64,000 bases of DNA from contig JAMIFM010000023.1 of the NCBI GenBank assembly GCA_035906255.1, forward strand, positions 106,523 through 170,522. The letters are read 5' to 3'. Within the stretch, counting starts at the first letter, position 1; every line of letters starts with the position of its first letter. Under the pieces are notes generated by a model. That model was not told the DNA's origin. It saw only the letters and a program-made list of their open reading frames with translations, and searched no databases. This DNA comes from SB11 sp035906255. Its GTDB lineage: Bacteria; Bacteroidota; Bacteroidia; UBA8524. Made by a program: the position numbers and the translations under genes. This document shows positions 1 to 8,244 of the stretch, piece by piece.

Positions 1-246
1 ATATTCTGATTGGATAGGTTCTTTTACCTTGATAATCATTTCAGCAATGCCATACACTTCTTCAATAGTAGGAAGCATTTTAGCACCGGCACTTGAGTAA
101 TCCTCGTCAGCAAAGCCGCTGCCTACACCGGCAGTTGATTGCACATACACGGTATGGCCGTGTTTCATAAGTTCTTTAACGCCCGCTGGGGTAACTGCCA
201 CGCGGTTTTCGTTGTTTTTTATCTCTTTAGGAACTCCTATTATCAT
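1..246 (-). CDS. ald: Alanine dehydrogenase, N-terminal part (cut by window edge)
   Basis: Alanine dehydrogenase converts L-alanine to pyruvate and ammonia with NAD. Reading leftward from the ATG at 246, the 82 visible codons begin MIIGVPKEIKNNENRVAVTP, followed by a segment with STAGVGSGF and ending in KVKEP, which is the family's N-terminal substrate-binding domain (Lys and Arg of the substrate pocket lie in KEIKNNENRVA). No stop codon occurs before the window edge, so the NAD-binding domain and the C-terminus lie outside. Transhydrogenase alpha subunits share this fold, but the start matches Ald better. Confidence 0.9.
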   Translation of the reverse strand, partial: MIIGVPKEIKNNENRVAVTPAGVKELMKHGHTVYVQSTAGVGSGFADEDYSSAGAKMLPTIEEVYGIAEMIIKVKEPIQSEY

Positions 247-444
247 GATATGAATTTTTGGGTGCGCAAAAATAGGCTTTTATTTCAGTTGAAAAGCTAA
301 AGTTTTGACCTAAAATTTTTGGTATAAGCAGGTTGCCGCCTGCATATACATAACACTATCCCACAACGCATATCAGCTAAAGAAATATATAATTGTAACT
401 TCCGTTTGAACCTTATACCTTTTGGTGTGTACAGCCTTTTGTAA

Positions 445-1548
445 ATGAAATTTTTTGTAACATTCATAATCGTACTTTTTGCAGCAATACAAGTGCTTTG
501 GGGCCAAAGCCCGGGTCTTGAATCGCTTGAACAAACCCTTAATGCACAACGTGCCGAAACCCTTATGGCTACCCATTACAACGCTTCGACAGTAAAAACG
601 CTGCAAAGGCAGGCGAGCATTTGGGCACAATTATGCCAAACTGAAAGCCACAATGCCCAAAACTGGTTTAACTATTATATGGTTGTGCGTATGCACAAAC
701 AGCAAAGCAATAAGGGGGTTATACCCGCCGATGGGCAAAAATTGCTGACTTCAATTGCAGCCAAAATGGACAGCGCAATCACCCAAAGGAGTTTTGAAAC
801 CCTGATGGTGCATTATTTTGAAACTACAACGTATGAAGAAGCAATACCACTTCTCACCGATGCAGAAAAGATAAACCCGCAACACCCTATTATTTTGCCT
901 GAATTGGTAAAATACTACAACCATACAGGTAATTACTCAAAACGGAACCTACTACTGCAAAAACTGCCGCAAATAGCTCCGCGTACAGGATTATATGCCT
1001 TGTGCAAAGCTATGGCTGATAACCTGCCCGACAGCAGTTATGTGATTACTAACGGTGAATATGATACGTATGCCTTATGGTTGGCTGCTGAGAAAACGGG
1101 AAAACACATCACTGTTCTTAGTTTAAAATTTGTAGAAAAGGTTCGTGAACAAACCGATAAGATAACTTCTAATACGCCATTGCTGCAAAAGATAATAAAC
1201 ACCATACCGGAGGGCAAACCAACATATATATCACTTACTGTTAATCCTGATTATTACAACTCTTCTCTTATTGCCCAATTGCACAACGTAGGAGTGTGCT
1301 ACCAATACTCAAGCGTACCCGTTGATAATATTGCCGTTTTATACAATACCCTTGTTAAAAAGCAGCCCGCGGTTACCATACCTGCTATCGGCACAGAAGT
1401 TCTGCAAAACCTGATGCCGGGGTATATTACCCTGTATCGCCATTATAAAACCGCTGATACAGTTAAAGCTGAACAAGTAAAACAGGCAGCTAAAGATTTT
1501 GCCAAACAACTGGGATTTTGGAACAACTACCAATCGTATTTCAATTAG
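445..1548 (+). CDS. Secreted TPR-like protein of unknown function
   Basis: 367 residues. An N-terminal signal peptide is visible (hydrophobic FFVTFIIVLFAAIQVLWGQ), so the product is probably exported to the periplasm. Residues about 40-190 are helical and look like degenerate tetratricopeptide repeats (NAQNWFNYYMVVRMHKQ; TYEEAIPLLTDAEKINPQHP). The C-terminal half contains alternating hydrophobic strands and no motif I recognise. It ends 4 bp before the start of an ECF sigma factor gene in the same direction, so it may share a transcript with the sigma/anti-sigma pair. No function can be assigned. Confidence 0.75.
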   Translation: MKFFVTFIIVLFAAIQVLWGQSPGLESLEQTLNAQRAETLMATHYNASTVKTLQRQASIWAQLCQTESHNAQNWFNYYMVVRMHKQQSNKGVIPADGQKLLTSIAAKMDSAITQRSFETLMVHYFETTTYEEAIPLLTDAEKINPQHPIILPELVKYYNHTGNYSKRNLLLQKLPQIAPRTGLYALCKAMADNLPDSSYVITNGEYDTYALWLAAEKTGKHITVLSLKFVEKVREQTDKITSNTPLLQKIINTIPEGKPTYISLTVNPDYYNSSLIAQLHNVGVCYQYSSVPVDNIAVLYNTLVKKQPAVTIPAIGTEVLQNLMPGYITLYRHYKTADTVKAEQVKQAAKDFAKQLGFWNNYQSYFN

Positions 1549-1552
1549 AAGG

Positions 1553-2146
1553 ATGCAGTTGTTTAAAACCCCGCTTGCAAAAAACACCGACGAAGAACTG
1601 ATGCAAAAAGCAACAGCGGGCAATTCGCGTGCTTTTGAGGAGTTGTATAACCGCTATTCCCAAAAATTGCTGGGCTATTTTACCCGTATGCTTTGGAAGG
1701 ATAAAGAACTGGCAGAGGATTGCTTGCATAAGCTGTTTTTAAACATTATCGAAAAGCCGGAGCTGTTTAATCCCTCTCGAAGTTTTAAAACATGGCTGTA
1801 CAGTTCGGCTCATAACCTATGCAAAAACGAATACCGGCGCATGAAACACCAATCGCCTGATAATGACATTATGCAGCAACCTGCGGTAAATGAACCCGCT
1901 TTGCCTGCCATACAAGAACATTTGTTTGATAATAAACAGTTTTTGGCCGCCCTTGAAACGGAGTTGGAACAATTGGGCGAAAACCATCGCCAAACATTTC
2001 AATTGAGGTATTTTGACCATTTGAGCCTAAAAGAAATTGCGACGGTAATGGAATGCTCCGAGGGCACCGTAAAATCAAGGTTATTTTATGCCTTAAAAGC
2101 CTTGTCACAAAAATTAACACCTTTTAAAACCCTATTACAGCAATGA
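1553..2146 (+). CDS. RNA polymerase sigma factor, ECF (sigma-70) family
   Basis: About 197 residues from the ATG at 1553, chosen over an upstream in-frame ATG because AGAAGG lies just before it and the protein then begins in the usual ECF way (DEELMQKATAGNSRAFEELY). Region 2 is seen around YNRYSQKLLGYFTRML...LAEDCLHKLF and region 4 as a helix-turn-helix, LSLKEIATVMECSEGTVKSR, near the C-terminus. ECF factors direct RNA polymerase to a small regulon and are usually held by a membrane anti-sigma factor; the next gene overlaps the stop codon and fits that role. Confidence 0.92.
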   Translation: MQLFKTPLAKNTDEELMQKATAGNSRAFEELYNRYSQKLLGYFTRMLWKDKELAEDCLHKLFLNIIEKPELFNPSRSFKTWLYSSAHNLCKNEYRRMKHQSPDNDIMQQPAVNEPALPAIQEHLFDNKQFLAALETELEQLGENHRQTFQLRYFDHLSLKEIATVMECSEGTVKSRLFYALKALSQKLTPFKTLLQQ

Positions 2147-2721
2147 AATACCCTGACTTTATAGAGCAATTGATACTTGAAAAAAGCTATGTCCAACTAT
2201 CAGTTGAGGAGAAGGAACAAGTAGCTGAATGGGTAGCTACTGAGGCTGAGTTCAACAACATTCGCAACCTGCTGGTTAACCTTGAAGAGGTGATTGACAA
2301 TTCTGACACTACTCTTCCATCTAATGATGTGAAACAGCAACTTGCACAAGCATTTGCCCGAAAGCACGGCAAGCAAACTAAAAAAGGCTTTACTGTACTT
2401 AAAAAATATACTACTCCATTATCTATTGCAGCTTCATTAGTGGTTATAGCAGTAGTAACGGGGGTATTACTAACCCGCCCCGCCCCTACTATTGTAGCGG
2501 AACATAAAACAGAACCTTCCCCTGCTGAAACACCCCTTGTAACTCCGAAAACAAACAAATCCCCTGCGCCAGAAGTTCAGGAGGTAGCTCCCGTAACAGC
2601 ATCTACTATTGATAATCCCGCACCGCACACGCTTATTGAAAATACACCTGAAGCCCAAGTGCAAAACGTAACTGTTGCTCATAACGCCGATTTGGTAAAC
2701 ATGACAGTGGTGGTTTTTTAA
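2143..2721 (+). CDS. Putative membrane anti-sigma factor
   Basis: 192 residues with ATGA overlap to the sigma factor gene, hence translationally coupled. The N-terminal 85 residues are cytoplasmic, acidic and helical, as in anti-sigma domains. One transmembrane segment is evident near residues 93-111 (PLSIAASLVVIAVVTGVLL). The remainder is a proline/threonine-rich, low-complexity periplasmic tail. No zinc-binding HxxxCxxC motif of the ZAS class is present, so the assignment rests on position and topology rather than a diagnostic motif. Confidence 0.65.
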   Translation: MKYPDFIEQLILEKSYVQLSVEEKEQVAEWVATEAEFNNIRNLLVNLEEVIDNSDTTLPSNDVKQQLAQAFARKHGKQTKKGFTVLKKYTTPLSIAASLVVIAVVTGVLLTRPAPTIVAEHKTEPSPAETPLVTPKTNKSPAPEVQEVAPVTASTIDNPAPHTLIENTPEAQVQNVTVAHNADLVNMTVVVF

Positions 2722-2727
2722 TGGCTT

Positions 2728-3006
2728 TGTCATGTTGAGCGATAGCGAAACACCCTATCCCAAATGTGTTATAAAACAGAGCCAGATAAGATTCTTCGTT
2801 TTCGCTTAGAAAGACAGAAACACTGTCATGTTGAGCACAGCGAAACATCTTATCCCAAATGTGTCGTATTACAAAACAGGATAAGATTCTCCACTTCCGT
2901 TCAGAAGGACAGAAACACTGTCATGTTGAGCGATAGCGAAACACCCTATCCCAAATGTGCCGTATTACAAAACAGGATAGGGTTCTTCACCATCGTTCAG
3001 AATGAC
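2728..3006. repeat. Array of three palindromic REP-like repeats
   Basis: Three tandem copies (2728-2816, 2824-2911, 2919-3006) of an 88-89 bp unit separated by 7 bp. Each unit is an imperfect palindrome: it opens with TGTCATGTTGAGC followed by a GATAGCGAAACA-type segment, and closes with the near reverse complement ending in CAGAATGACA or CAGAAGGACA. The arms are about 33 bp. Four more copies lie at 3398-3773. Spurious reading frames run through them on both strands; none is believable as a gene. Confidence 0.9.
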
Positions 3007-3012
3007 AAATGG

Positions 3013-3354
3013 TTAATATCTGTTTCTTATTTCTGATTCCCTTGGAGGCCAATTAGGTACAACCTCCTTATTAAATGACTTGAAGTACGGATTTATCGAT
3101 GATATAAGCCGAAGTTTTTTCTCCCGTAACCACCCTTTTATCTCCTTCTCCCTTTTAATTGCCTCCTGCACATGCAGAAAATGTTCATGATAAACTAAAA
3201 TATAACAATAGTAACGTCCCGCAAAAGTTTCAGATTTTCCTTTATTTAAGTAATGCTCTGTTATACGTTGACTTAAATTATTTGTCATGCCGGTATACAA
3301 AACATTCTTCCCGGGGTTTGTTACGATGTACACGAAATAATTATGCTGTTTCAT
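3013..3354 (-). CDS. GIY-YIG nuclease family protein (UPF0213/YhbQ-like)
   Basis: 113 residues from the ATG at 3354, which gives MKQHNYFVYIVTNPGKNVLY; an upstream in-frame ATG at 3423 would start inside a repeat and is rejected. The GIY-YIG core is seen as FVYIV ... LYTGMTNNLSQRITEH, with a conserved arginine (QRITEH), and a later glutamate in AIKREKEIKGW. Family members are single-domain nucleases of uncertain biological role. The gene is sandwiched between two palindromic repeat arrays: its stop codon is 6 bp from one array and its start 43 bp from the other. Confidence 0.85.
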   Translation of the reverse strand: MKQHNYFVYIVTNPGKNVLYTGMTNNLSQRITEHYLNKGKSETFAGRYYCYILVYHEHFLHVQEAIKREKEIKGWLREKKLRLISSINPYFKSFNKEVVPNWPPRESEIRNRY

Positions 3355-3397
3355 TGATATTAATCCCGTATAAACCGTTTTAGTAAATCTGCGTATC

Positions 3398-3773
3398 TGT
3401 AATGTTGAGCGATAGCGAAACATCCTATCTCAAATGTGTCGTATTACAAAACAGGATAAGATTCTTCGCTTTCGCTCAGAAGGACAGAAACACTGTCATG
3501 TTGAGCGCAGCGAAACATCCTATCTCAAATATGTCATAAAGCAGAGCAGCATAAGATTCTTCGCTTTCGCTCAGAACGACAAAACACTGTCATGTTGAGT
3601 GCAACGAAACATCCTATATCAAATATGTTATAAAACAGAGCAGGATAGGGTTCTTCACTATCGTTCAGAATGACAAAACAAACATTGTCATGTTGAGTGC
3701 AACGAAACATCCTATCCCAAAAGTGTCGTATTACAAAACAGGATAAGGTTCTTCACTATCGTTCAGAATGACA
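3398..3773. repeat. Array of four palindromic REP-like repeats
   Basis: Four further copies of the 88-bp unit (3398-3486, 3494-3581, 3588-3675, 3686-3773), spaced 6-10 bp apart. Copies differ by scattered substitutions, for example GAGCGATAGCG, GAGCGCAGCG or GAGTGCAACG in the left arm, often with matching changes in the right arm (TTCGCTTTCGC or TTCACTATCG). This points to old duplication with partly maintained base pairing. The rest of the stretch up to 3842 holds no gene. Confidence 0.9.
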
Positions 3774-3842
3774 ATATTGTAATTGTTCGCTCTTAAATGA
3801 ACCTATCATCAACTTTTGTGTACAGCCTAAAAAACAAAGCAC

Positions 3843-4910
3843 ATGAAGAAAGTAATTTCAATTTTTACACTTATTATCCTTGCGTTGTTCTGTAAAGCCC
3901 AACACGCGGGTAACTCATTGTACAACGGCAGTAACAATTCGCCCGGTCTTATCCCCTACAACCACCCTTCGGGTGTTAATCTAACTATAAATACTTCGGG
4001 TCGTAGTTACGGAAACATGGTATCGCTAAAGTCCGATGTGATGATAAATGTACTCCCTTCAGCTTACATTATTATTTTGAGTGCCACACAAGTGAATGAA
4101 TCGTTTGAAATGGCAGATTCAATGTTAAACACCCGCTTTAGAAAGCTAAAACAGGGGCTACGGAATATGGGTATTACTGATGAGGATGTGCATATTGATT
4201 TTATCTCGTTAGTACCTCAATACGAAATTGAGTTCTCGAAAAAGAAACACAGTATTACAGGAAATGAAATTGCCACAGGGTATGAATTAAAGAAGAATGT
4301 GCACGTGCGTGTGAAAAATACAGCATTGGTTGACGGTATTATTGCTACTGCTTCGGGTGCTGAGATATATGACCTTGTGAAAGTAGATTATGTAGTGGAG
4401 AATATGGAGCAGGTGTACCAGCAATTACGTTCAAAAGCCATTGATATTATAAAAATGAAGTTGCTGCCTTATACAGAAACAGGCATACAACTAAAACAAC
4501 TGGATTTAGGGGAAACTCGCGGTAGTGTTTACCCTGCTGAACGATATGCCGGTTATACGGCTTATAAATCAGGAACTCCCGCGCATTTTACACGCACTGA
4601 TAAAAAAGATGTTTTACAAATAAATTATGCTGATAAACAGAATACGGTGTATTACGAAAAAGTGCCCTTTGGGCAGTTTGACCATGTGATAAACCCCACT
4701 ACTAACGAACCTGCCGTTCAATTTTATTTTAGTTTGCAGGTAAACTACAAAATAGTGGACGAGGAGGCTGAAAAACGCCAAAAAGAAGACCGTGATTTTG
4801 AATTGCGTCGCCGCGAAATAGATTTAAACAATCTTAAAAACCCGCCTTGCGGTGAAAAAGAAGTAAGACCATCACTTTGCTACGACAGGTATAAAACTTG
4901 TCGCTTTTGA
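3843..4910 (+). CDS. SIMPL-domain (DUF541) secreted protein
   Basis: 355 residues with a signal peptide (VISIFTLIILALFCKAQ). Residues about 60-320 resemble the SIMPL/DUF541 fold: a VLPSAYIIILSATQVNESFEMADSMLN-like strand and helix, then helices with RFRKLKQGLRNMGITDEDVHIDFISLVPQY, and a late FSLQVNYKIV strand. The family is periplasmic or surface-located and poorly understood; Bacteroidota members are common. The last 20 or so codons lie in a short repeated segment that recurs about 110 bp downstream, so the true C-terminus may be a recent read-through into repeat DNA. Confidence 0.65.
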   Translation: MKKVISIFTLIILALFCKAQHAGNSLYNGSNNSPGLIPYNHPSGVNLTINTSGRSYGNMVSLKSDVMINVLPSAYIIILSATQVNESFEMADSMLNTRFRKLKQGLRNMGITDEDVHIDFISLVPQYEIEFSKKKHSITGNEIATGYELKKNVHVRVKNTALVDGIIATASGAEIYDLVKVDYVVENMEQVYQQLRSKAIDIIKMKLLPYTETGIQLKQLDLGETRGSVYPAERYAGYTAYKSGTPAHFTRTDKKDVLQINYADKQNTVYYEKVPFGQFDHVINPTTNEPAVQFYFSLQVNYKIVDEEAEKRQKEDRDFELRRREIDLNNLKNPPCGEKEVRPSLCYDRYKTCRF

Positions 4911-5028
4911 AGACCACGCCCCGAATGGTTTTAAACCATTCAGAACGAACTACAGCATAAGCGGCGGGCTTTATGCCCGCCTGAAAATGGTGCAACAGGT
5001 ATAAAACCTATCGTTTTTGAGACCACTC
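4882..5028. repeat. Pair of ~38-bp direct repeats at the end of the SIMPL gene
   Basis: A segment at 4882-4920 (reads ACAGGTATAAAACTTGTCGC then TTTTGAAGACCACGCC) recurs with a few changes at 4991-5028 (ACAGGTATAAAACCTATCG then TTTTTGAGACCACTCC). Between them lie two small hairpins, GAATGGTTTTAAACCATTC near 4922 and GGCGGGCTTTATGCCCGCC near 4963. The first copy supplies the stop codon of the upstream gene. Confidence 0.7.
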
Positions 5029-5041
5029 CTCTAAAAAATTT

Positions 5042-5075
5042 GAGCCGCAAGGGAATTTGAATTCCTTTGCGGCTC
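5042..5075. terminator. Terminator between convergent genes
   Basis: A 16-bp stem with one mismatch (GAGCCGCAAGGGAATT paired with AATTCCTTTGCGGCTC). On the minus strand the hairpin is followed by a T-run (complement of the AAAAAA near 5032), so it ends the leftward DUF6263 lipoprotein gene and may also serve the rightward SIMPL gene. Confidence 0.75.
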
Positions 5076-5117
5076 ATGGTTTTATAAAAAACGGAACTTT
5101 CCGCTATTCTTAAATCG

Positions 5118-6059
5118 TTATTTAACCTCTTTTGAGGTAATAGTAATTACACCTTTCATTTTCATGGGCATTTCCATACCCATTACTTTGGTGGTAGAGT
5201 TTATATCTTGGGTAATATTGCTCTGTAAAGGGAAGCCTGTTTCAGTATCAACAGTAATAGTACCGTTTTGTGTGCCGTTCATTTTCATTTCACCGCCTTG
5301 CAATTCAGCTCCTGATTTGGTTACATCAAACACCGAAGAAAGTGTAACTACCGCATTCTTCTCTTTCATCTCCTTAAGTGTATAAGTGCTTTTGGTTTTA
5401 ATACCTATATTCATTAGGTTCTTTTCCGTTTCAATATCCCAGCTTTCGCCAATGTTTATTGATTTACCGGGCAATATCCTAAACATCTCGTCAAATGTTT
5501 TTCTGAATTGATCATCTGAAAACTGGGGTTTTAATTGTGCTAGAATTTGATCCGCCTCTGGAAGTGAATCAAGCCCCATATTCTTAACCATATCGGCAAA
5601 AATGGCTTCCATACCTGTTAATGATACCACTTCACCTTTATCGTTCACCATCATGGTAATGTTCTTATTAACTAATGACCCGAATGCTTTTGCCATCATG
5701 CCCATAGTAGGGTCTTCTTTAGTCCCGGCATTATCAGAGTCATACGCCATATTCCCCATTGGGCTTTCGGTACTAAAAACAATCCTTCTGAATGTTGTAA
5801 CTACAGCAATGTTGTTGTTTTTATCTTTATCCCCAACCGTCATCAAATAAGTAAACCCAATATTGTTTTTGCTGTTCATCTTTTGCCCCATCTGCTCCAT
5901 TTCAATATCCTGTACGGTATTCATCACATACTCATACTTTTTACCTTTTTTGGGAGCAAATGATAGCATGGCTTTTTGCTCTGATTTACAGCCTGAAAAC
6001 ACAATTGCAGCGGCCACAATGGCGGCCACTGCCGAAACAGCTAAGCGATTTAATTTCAT
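5118..6059 (-). CDS. DUF6263 family lipoprotein
   Basis: 313 residues. A signal peptide ends in a lipobox (VFSGC, cysteine near residue 24), so the protein is lipid-anchored, probably in the outer membrane or periplasm. The body matches the DUF6263 type seen in Bacteroidota: KYEYVMNTVQDIEMEQMGQ near the start, a segment FRILPGKSINIGESWDIE and repeated strands ending PMKMKGVITITSKEVK. The fold is mostly beta strand and methionine-rich. Function unknown. On the minus strand a TACCTTCG element about 20 bp upstream resembles the phylum's TAnnTTTG promoter. Confidence 0.75.
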   Translation of the reverse strand: MKLNRLAVSAVAAIVAAAIVFSGCKSEQKAMLSFAPKKGKKYEYVMNTVQDIEMEQMGQKMNSKNNIGFTYLMTVGDKDKNNNIAVVTTFRRIVFSTESPMGNMAYDSDNAGTKEDPTMGMMAKAFGSLVNKNITMMVNDKGEVVSLTGMEAIFADMVKNMGLDSLPEADQILAQLKPQFSDDQFRKTFDEMFRILPGKSINIGESWDIETEKNLMNIGIKTKSTYTLKEMKEKNAVVTLSSVFDVTKSGAELQGGEMKMNGTQNGTITVDTETGFPLQSNITQDINSTTKVMGMEMPMKMKGVITITSKEVK

Positions 6060-6169
6060 TTGATAATTGTTTATGCTGCGAAGGTAGCCCGATTTTTTAA
6101 GCCCCGGAAATGTATCCTTATGAGGAAAACAGGAGAAACGACGGGACAGCCTTAAAATCAGACGAAGAT

Positions 6170-6736
6170 TTAGGCCAAACGATGCTTTAGCATGGTGTCA
6201 ACAGTATCGTATAGTTGGTAAGGTGAAAACTTGCGCCAGTTCATGTCGTCCATCTCACCCCCAAAATTCACATAGTAATCAATATTGGCCGATTTAAACT
6301 CATCCAGTACGTGCTCACGGAAATTAATAAATGCTACCCAACCACTTTCTACCTCACTAAACCATTCTTCATAGTAAGAATCATCGCTTGAGTGAAAATT
6401 CAACACATTTTCACCAATCATTATAAACTTATCTATGCCCTCCTGCATCAATAACTCCAATACTTCACGCTTCAAAAACATAATGTCGTTATTAATAGCA
6501 TCGTTCCACTCACCAATCATTTCAATAACGGCAAAGCCCGTTTCATAATCGGCATAAATAATCTTAATGTATAACGTTGGTGAGCCAAATTCATCCCATT
6601 GCGGGTGTATCAGGTGGTTGTATATCCGGTGGGTGTATTCAAATTCGCTATACTCACGTTCATAAAACGGTGAGCGTTCATCATCCTCAGCCCTGTATAA
6701 TTCTCGCCATAAAAAAAATGGCTCCAGTGTGTGCAT
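6170..6736 (-). CDS. Conserved hypothetical cytoplasmic protein
   Basis: 188 residues, acidic and rich in aromatic residues (FFLWRELYRAEDDERSPFYE at the start, then YTHRIYNHLIHPQWDEFGSPTLYIKI). No signal peptide or membrane segment. It seems to be a single alpha/beta domain of a type found in Bacteroidota genomes without known function. On the minus strand TAACTTTG (plus-strand 6765-6772) lies about 28 bp upstream of the ATG and is a plausible -7 promoter element. Confidence 0.7.
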   Translation of the reverse strand: MHTLEPFFLWRELYRAEDDERSPFYEREYSEFEYTHRIYNHLIHPQWDEFGSPTLYIKIIYADYETGFAVIEMIGEWNDAINNDIMFLKREVLELLMQEGIDKFIMIGENVLNFHSSDDSYYEEWFSEVESGWVAFINFREHVLDEFKSANIDYYVNFGGEMDDMNWRKFSPYQLYDTVDTMLKHRLA

Positions 6737-6819
6737 TAGCTGTCCTTACTTCTTAATTTTACTACAAAGTTAGGGCTTAGATTTCATTAAAAAATTACCC
6801 CCCAAGCCTAAAATAGCAT

Positions 6820-6827
6820 TAGGTTTG
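6820..6827 (+). promoter_or_regulatory. Bacteroidota -7 promoter element for the SDR gene
   Basis: TAGGTTTG matches the phylum consensus TAnnTTTG and lies 17 bp before the ATG at 6845. A clear TTTG at -33 is not visible, so only the -7 half is supported. Confidence 0.5.
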
Positions 6828-6844
6828 CAGGCCGCATTTTTAGT

Positions 6845-7636
6845 ATGTTACAGATAGATTTAAGAAATAAACGCGCCGTAGTTTGCGGCAGCACACAGGG
6901 CATTGGCAAAGCTACCGCCATGCTGATGGCCGAAGCAGGTGCCACTGTGATATTGATAGCCCGCAACCCTGAGAAATTGGCAGCCGTGAAAGCAGCTTTG
7001 CCAACCCCCTACGGACAACCCCACGAAACCATTGTGGCCGATTTTGCCAACCCAAATATTTTGAAGGTGAAACTGGACAATTACCTGCAAAAAACCAGCC
7101 CCGTGCATATTTTGGTAAACAACACGGGCGGCCCTCCGGCAGGCAAAGCCATTGATTCAGGCGTAGAGCAATTTTTAGCTGCTTTTCAAGCACACTTAGT
7201 ATGCAACCACATATTGGTGCAAACCGTTGCAGATGGTATGAAGCGTGCGGGTTACGGCAGGATAATAAACATTATTTCTACCTCGGTAAAGCAACCAATA
7301 CCCGGTTTGGGCGTATCAAACACCATACGCGGGGCAGTAGGCAATTGGGCTAAAACCCTTGCGGGCGAATTGGCTCCGTTTGGCATTACCGTAAACAATA
7401 TTTTGCCCGGTGCTACCAGCACTGAACGCTTGAGTGCCATTATTGAAAATAAATCGGAGAAAACGAATAAAGACAAAGGTGAGGTAGAAACCGAAATGTT
7501 GCATGAGATACCTGCGGGACGTTTTGCCGACCCAAAGGAAATTGGCTATGCGGCTACTTTTCTTGCTTCGCCAATGGCAGCCTATATCAACGGTACCAAC
7601 GTGGTGGTTGACGGCGGACGTACAGCCAGCTTATAA
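6845..7636 (+). CDS. SDR family oxidoreductase, atypical active site
   Basis: 263 residues. The Rossmann nucleotide-binding motif is present (GSTQGIGKATAM, residues about 15-26), as are NNTGG near residue 95 and the C-terminal NGTNVVVDGGRTASL of classical short-chain dehydrogenases. In place of the usual catalytic YxxxK the sequence reads GVSNTIRGAVGNWAKTLAGE, with Ser and Asn where Tyr would stand and no lysine four residues later. The NAD(P) fold is clear, but the reaction is uncertain and it may act on unusual chemistry or none. Confidence 0.85.
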   Translation: MLQIDLRNKRAVVCGSTQGIGKATAMLMAEAGATVILIARNPEKLAAVKAALPTPYGQPHETIVADFANPNILKVKLDNYLQKTSPVHILVNNTGGPPAGKAIDSGVEQFLAAFQAHLVCNHILVQTVADGMKRAGYGRIINIISTSVKQPIPGLGVSNTIRGAVGNWAKTLAGELAPFGITVNNILPGATSTERLSAIIENKSEKTNKDKGEVETEMLHEIPAGRFADPKEIGYAATFLASPMAAYINGTNVVVDGGRTASL

Positions 7637-7680
7637 AACTAATAGCATTTACCCGAAAGCGTTTTGTGGGATAAAACTCC

Positions 7681-8160
7681 ATGAAACGCTTTTTTTATTG
7701 TCTGCTCGTTAACATTGCCGTAATTGGTACGGCAACTGCCCAGCGCAATTTTGATAGCACTAAAGCCGATTCGGCTAACCTTGCGAAGGGGCTAACTCCT
7801 GTTGAGTTTAAAATGCTGGTGCCTAATGACCGTTTTTGTTTTAACGTACCTTGGCTGATTGATAACGACAGTGCCTTGCAGCTAATGAAAGATAAATGCC
7901 CGCAAGCAGGTATTGACTCCTTTAACTTGCAGACACATATTTTGTTGAATGAGTATTTCGGCGGCGATTGCCACGTGCGTTTCGTGCACCGTTTGTATTT
8001 AGACAGTGGAAGCAAAACCATGATTTGGAAGGTGTATAATATTTGGGGAGGGTGCCGTGCCGGCGGAGGAGAGCGTTTTTTGCTAATAGCACCTAAACCG
8101 CCTGTGGGGTATATTGTGAAGATAGATGAGGTGTTGGTAGATGATTACACCACCTATTAA
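7681..8160 (+). CDS. Secreted hypothetical protein
   Basis: 159 residues with a signal peptide (FFYCLLVNIAVIGTATAQ). The mature part is compact and contains cysteines at CFNVPW, DKCPQAG, GDCHVRF and GGCRAGG that could form disulfides in the periplasm. The C-terminal strand pattern (GYIVKIDEVLVDDYTTY) gives no known family. Start chosen at the ATG giving an intact signal peptide. Function unknown. Confidence 0.65.
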   Translation: MKRFFYCLLVNIAVIGTATAQRNFDSTKADSANLAKGLTPVEFKMLVPNDRFCFNVPWLIDNDSALQLMKDKCPQAGIDSFNLQTHILLNEYFGGDCHVRFVHRLYLDSGSKTMIWKVYNIWGGCRAGGGERFLLIAPKPPVGYIVKIDEVLVDDYTTY

Positions 8161-8184
8161 AAAGATGATTGTACTAAAGTAAAA

Positions 8185-8221
8185 TTTGATTGAAAAAATC
8201 AGGTTTTATTTTTTACCTTTG
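8185..8221 (+). promoter_or_regulatory. Promoter of the small basic protein gene
   Basis: TACCTTTG at 8214-8221 matches TAnnTTTG, and TTG at 8190-8192 lies 21 bp upstream, close to Bacteroidota sigma-A spacing. The start codon follows 23 bp later. Confidence 0.55.
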
Positions 8222-8244
8222 CCGTCCTTTAAAATTTTTACGCC

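Noticed and set aside
2764..3036. Reading frames through the palindromic repeats
   Set aside because: Frames on both strands follow repeat units and change with every copy; they are by-products of the repeats.
2728..3773. CRISPR array
   Set aside because: Units are 88-bp palindromes separated by only 6-10 bp; there are no unique spacers and no cas genes.
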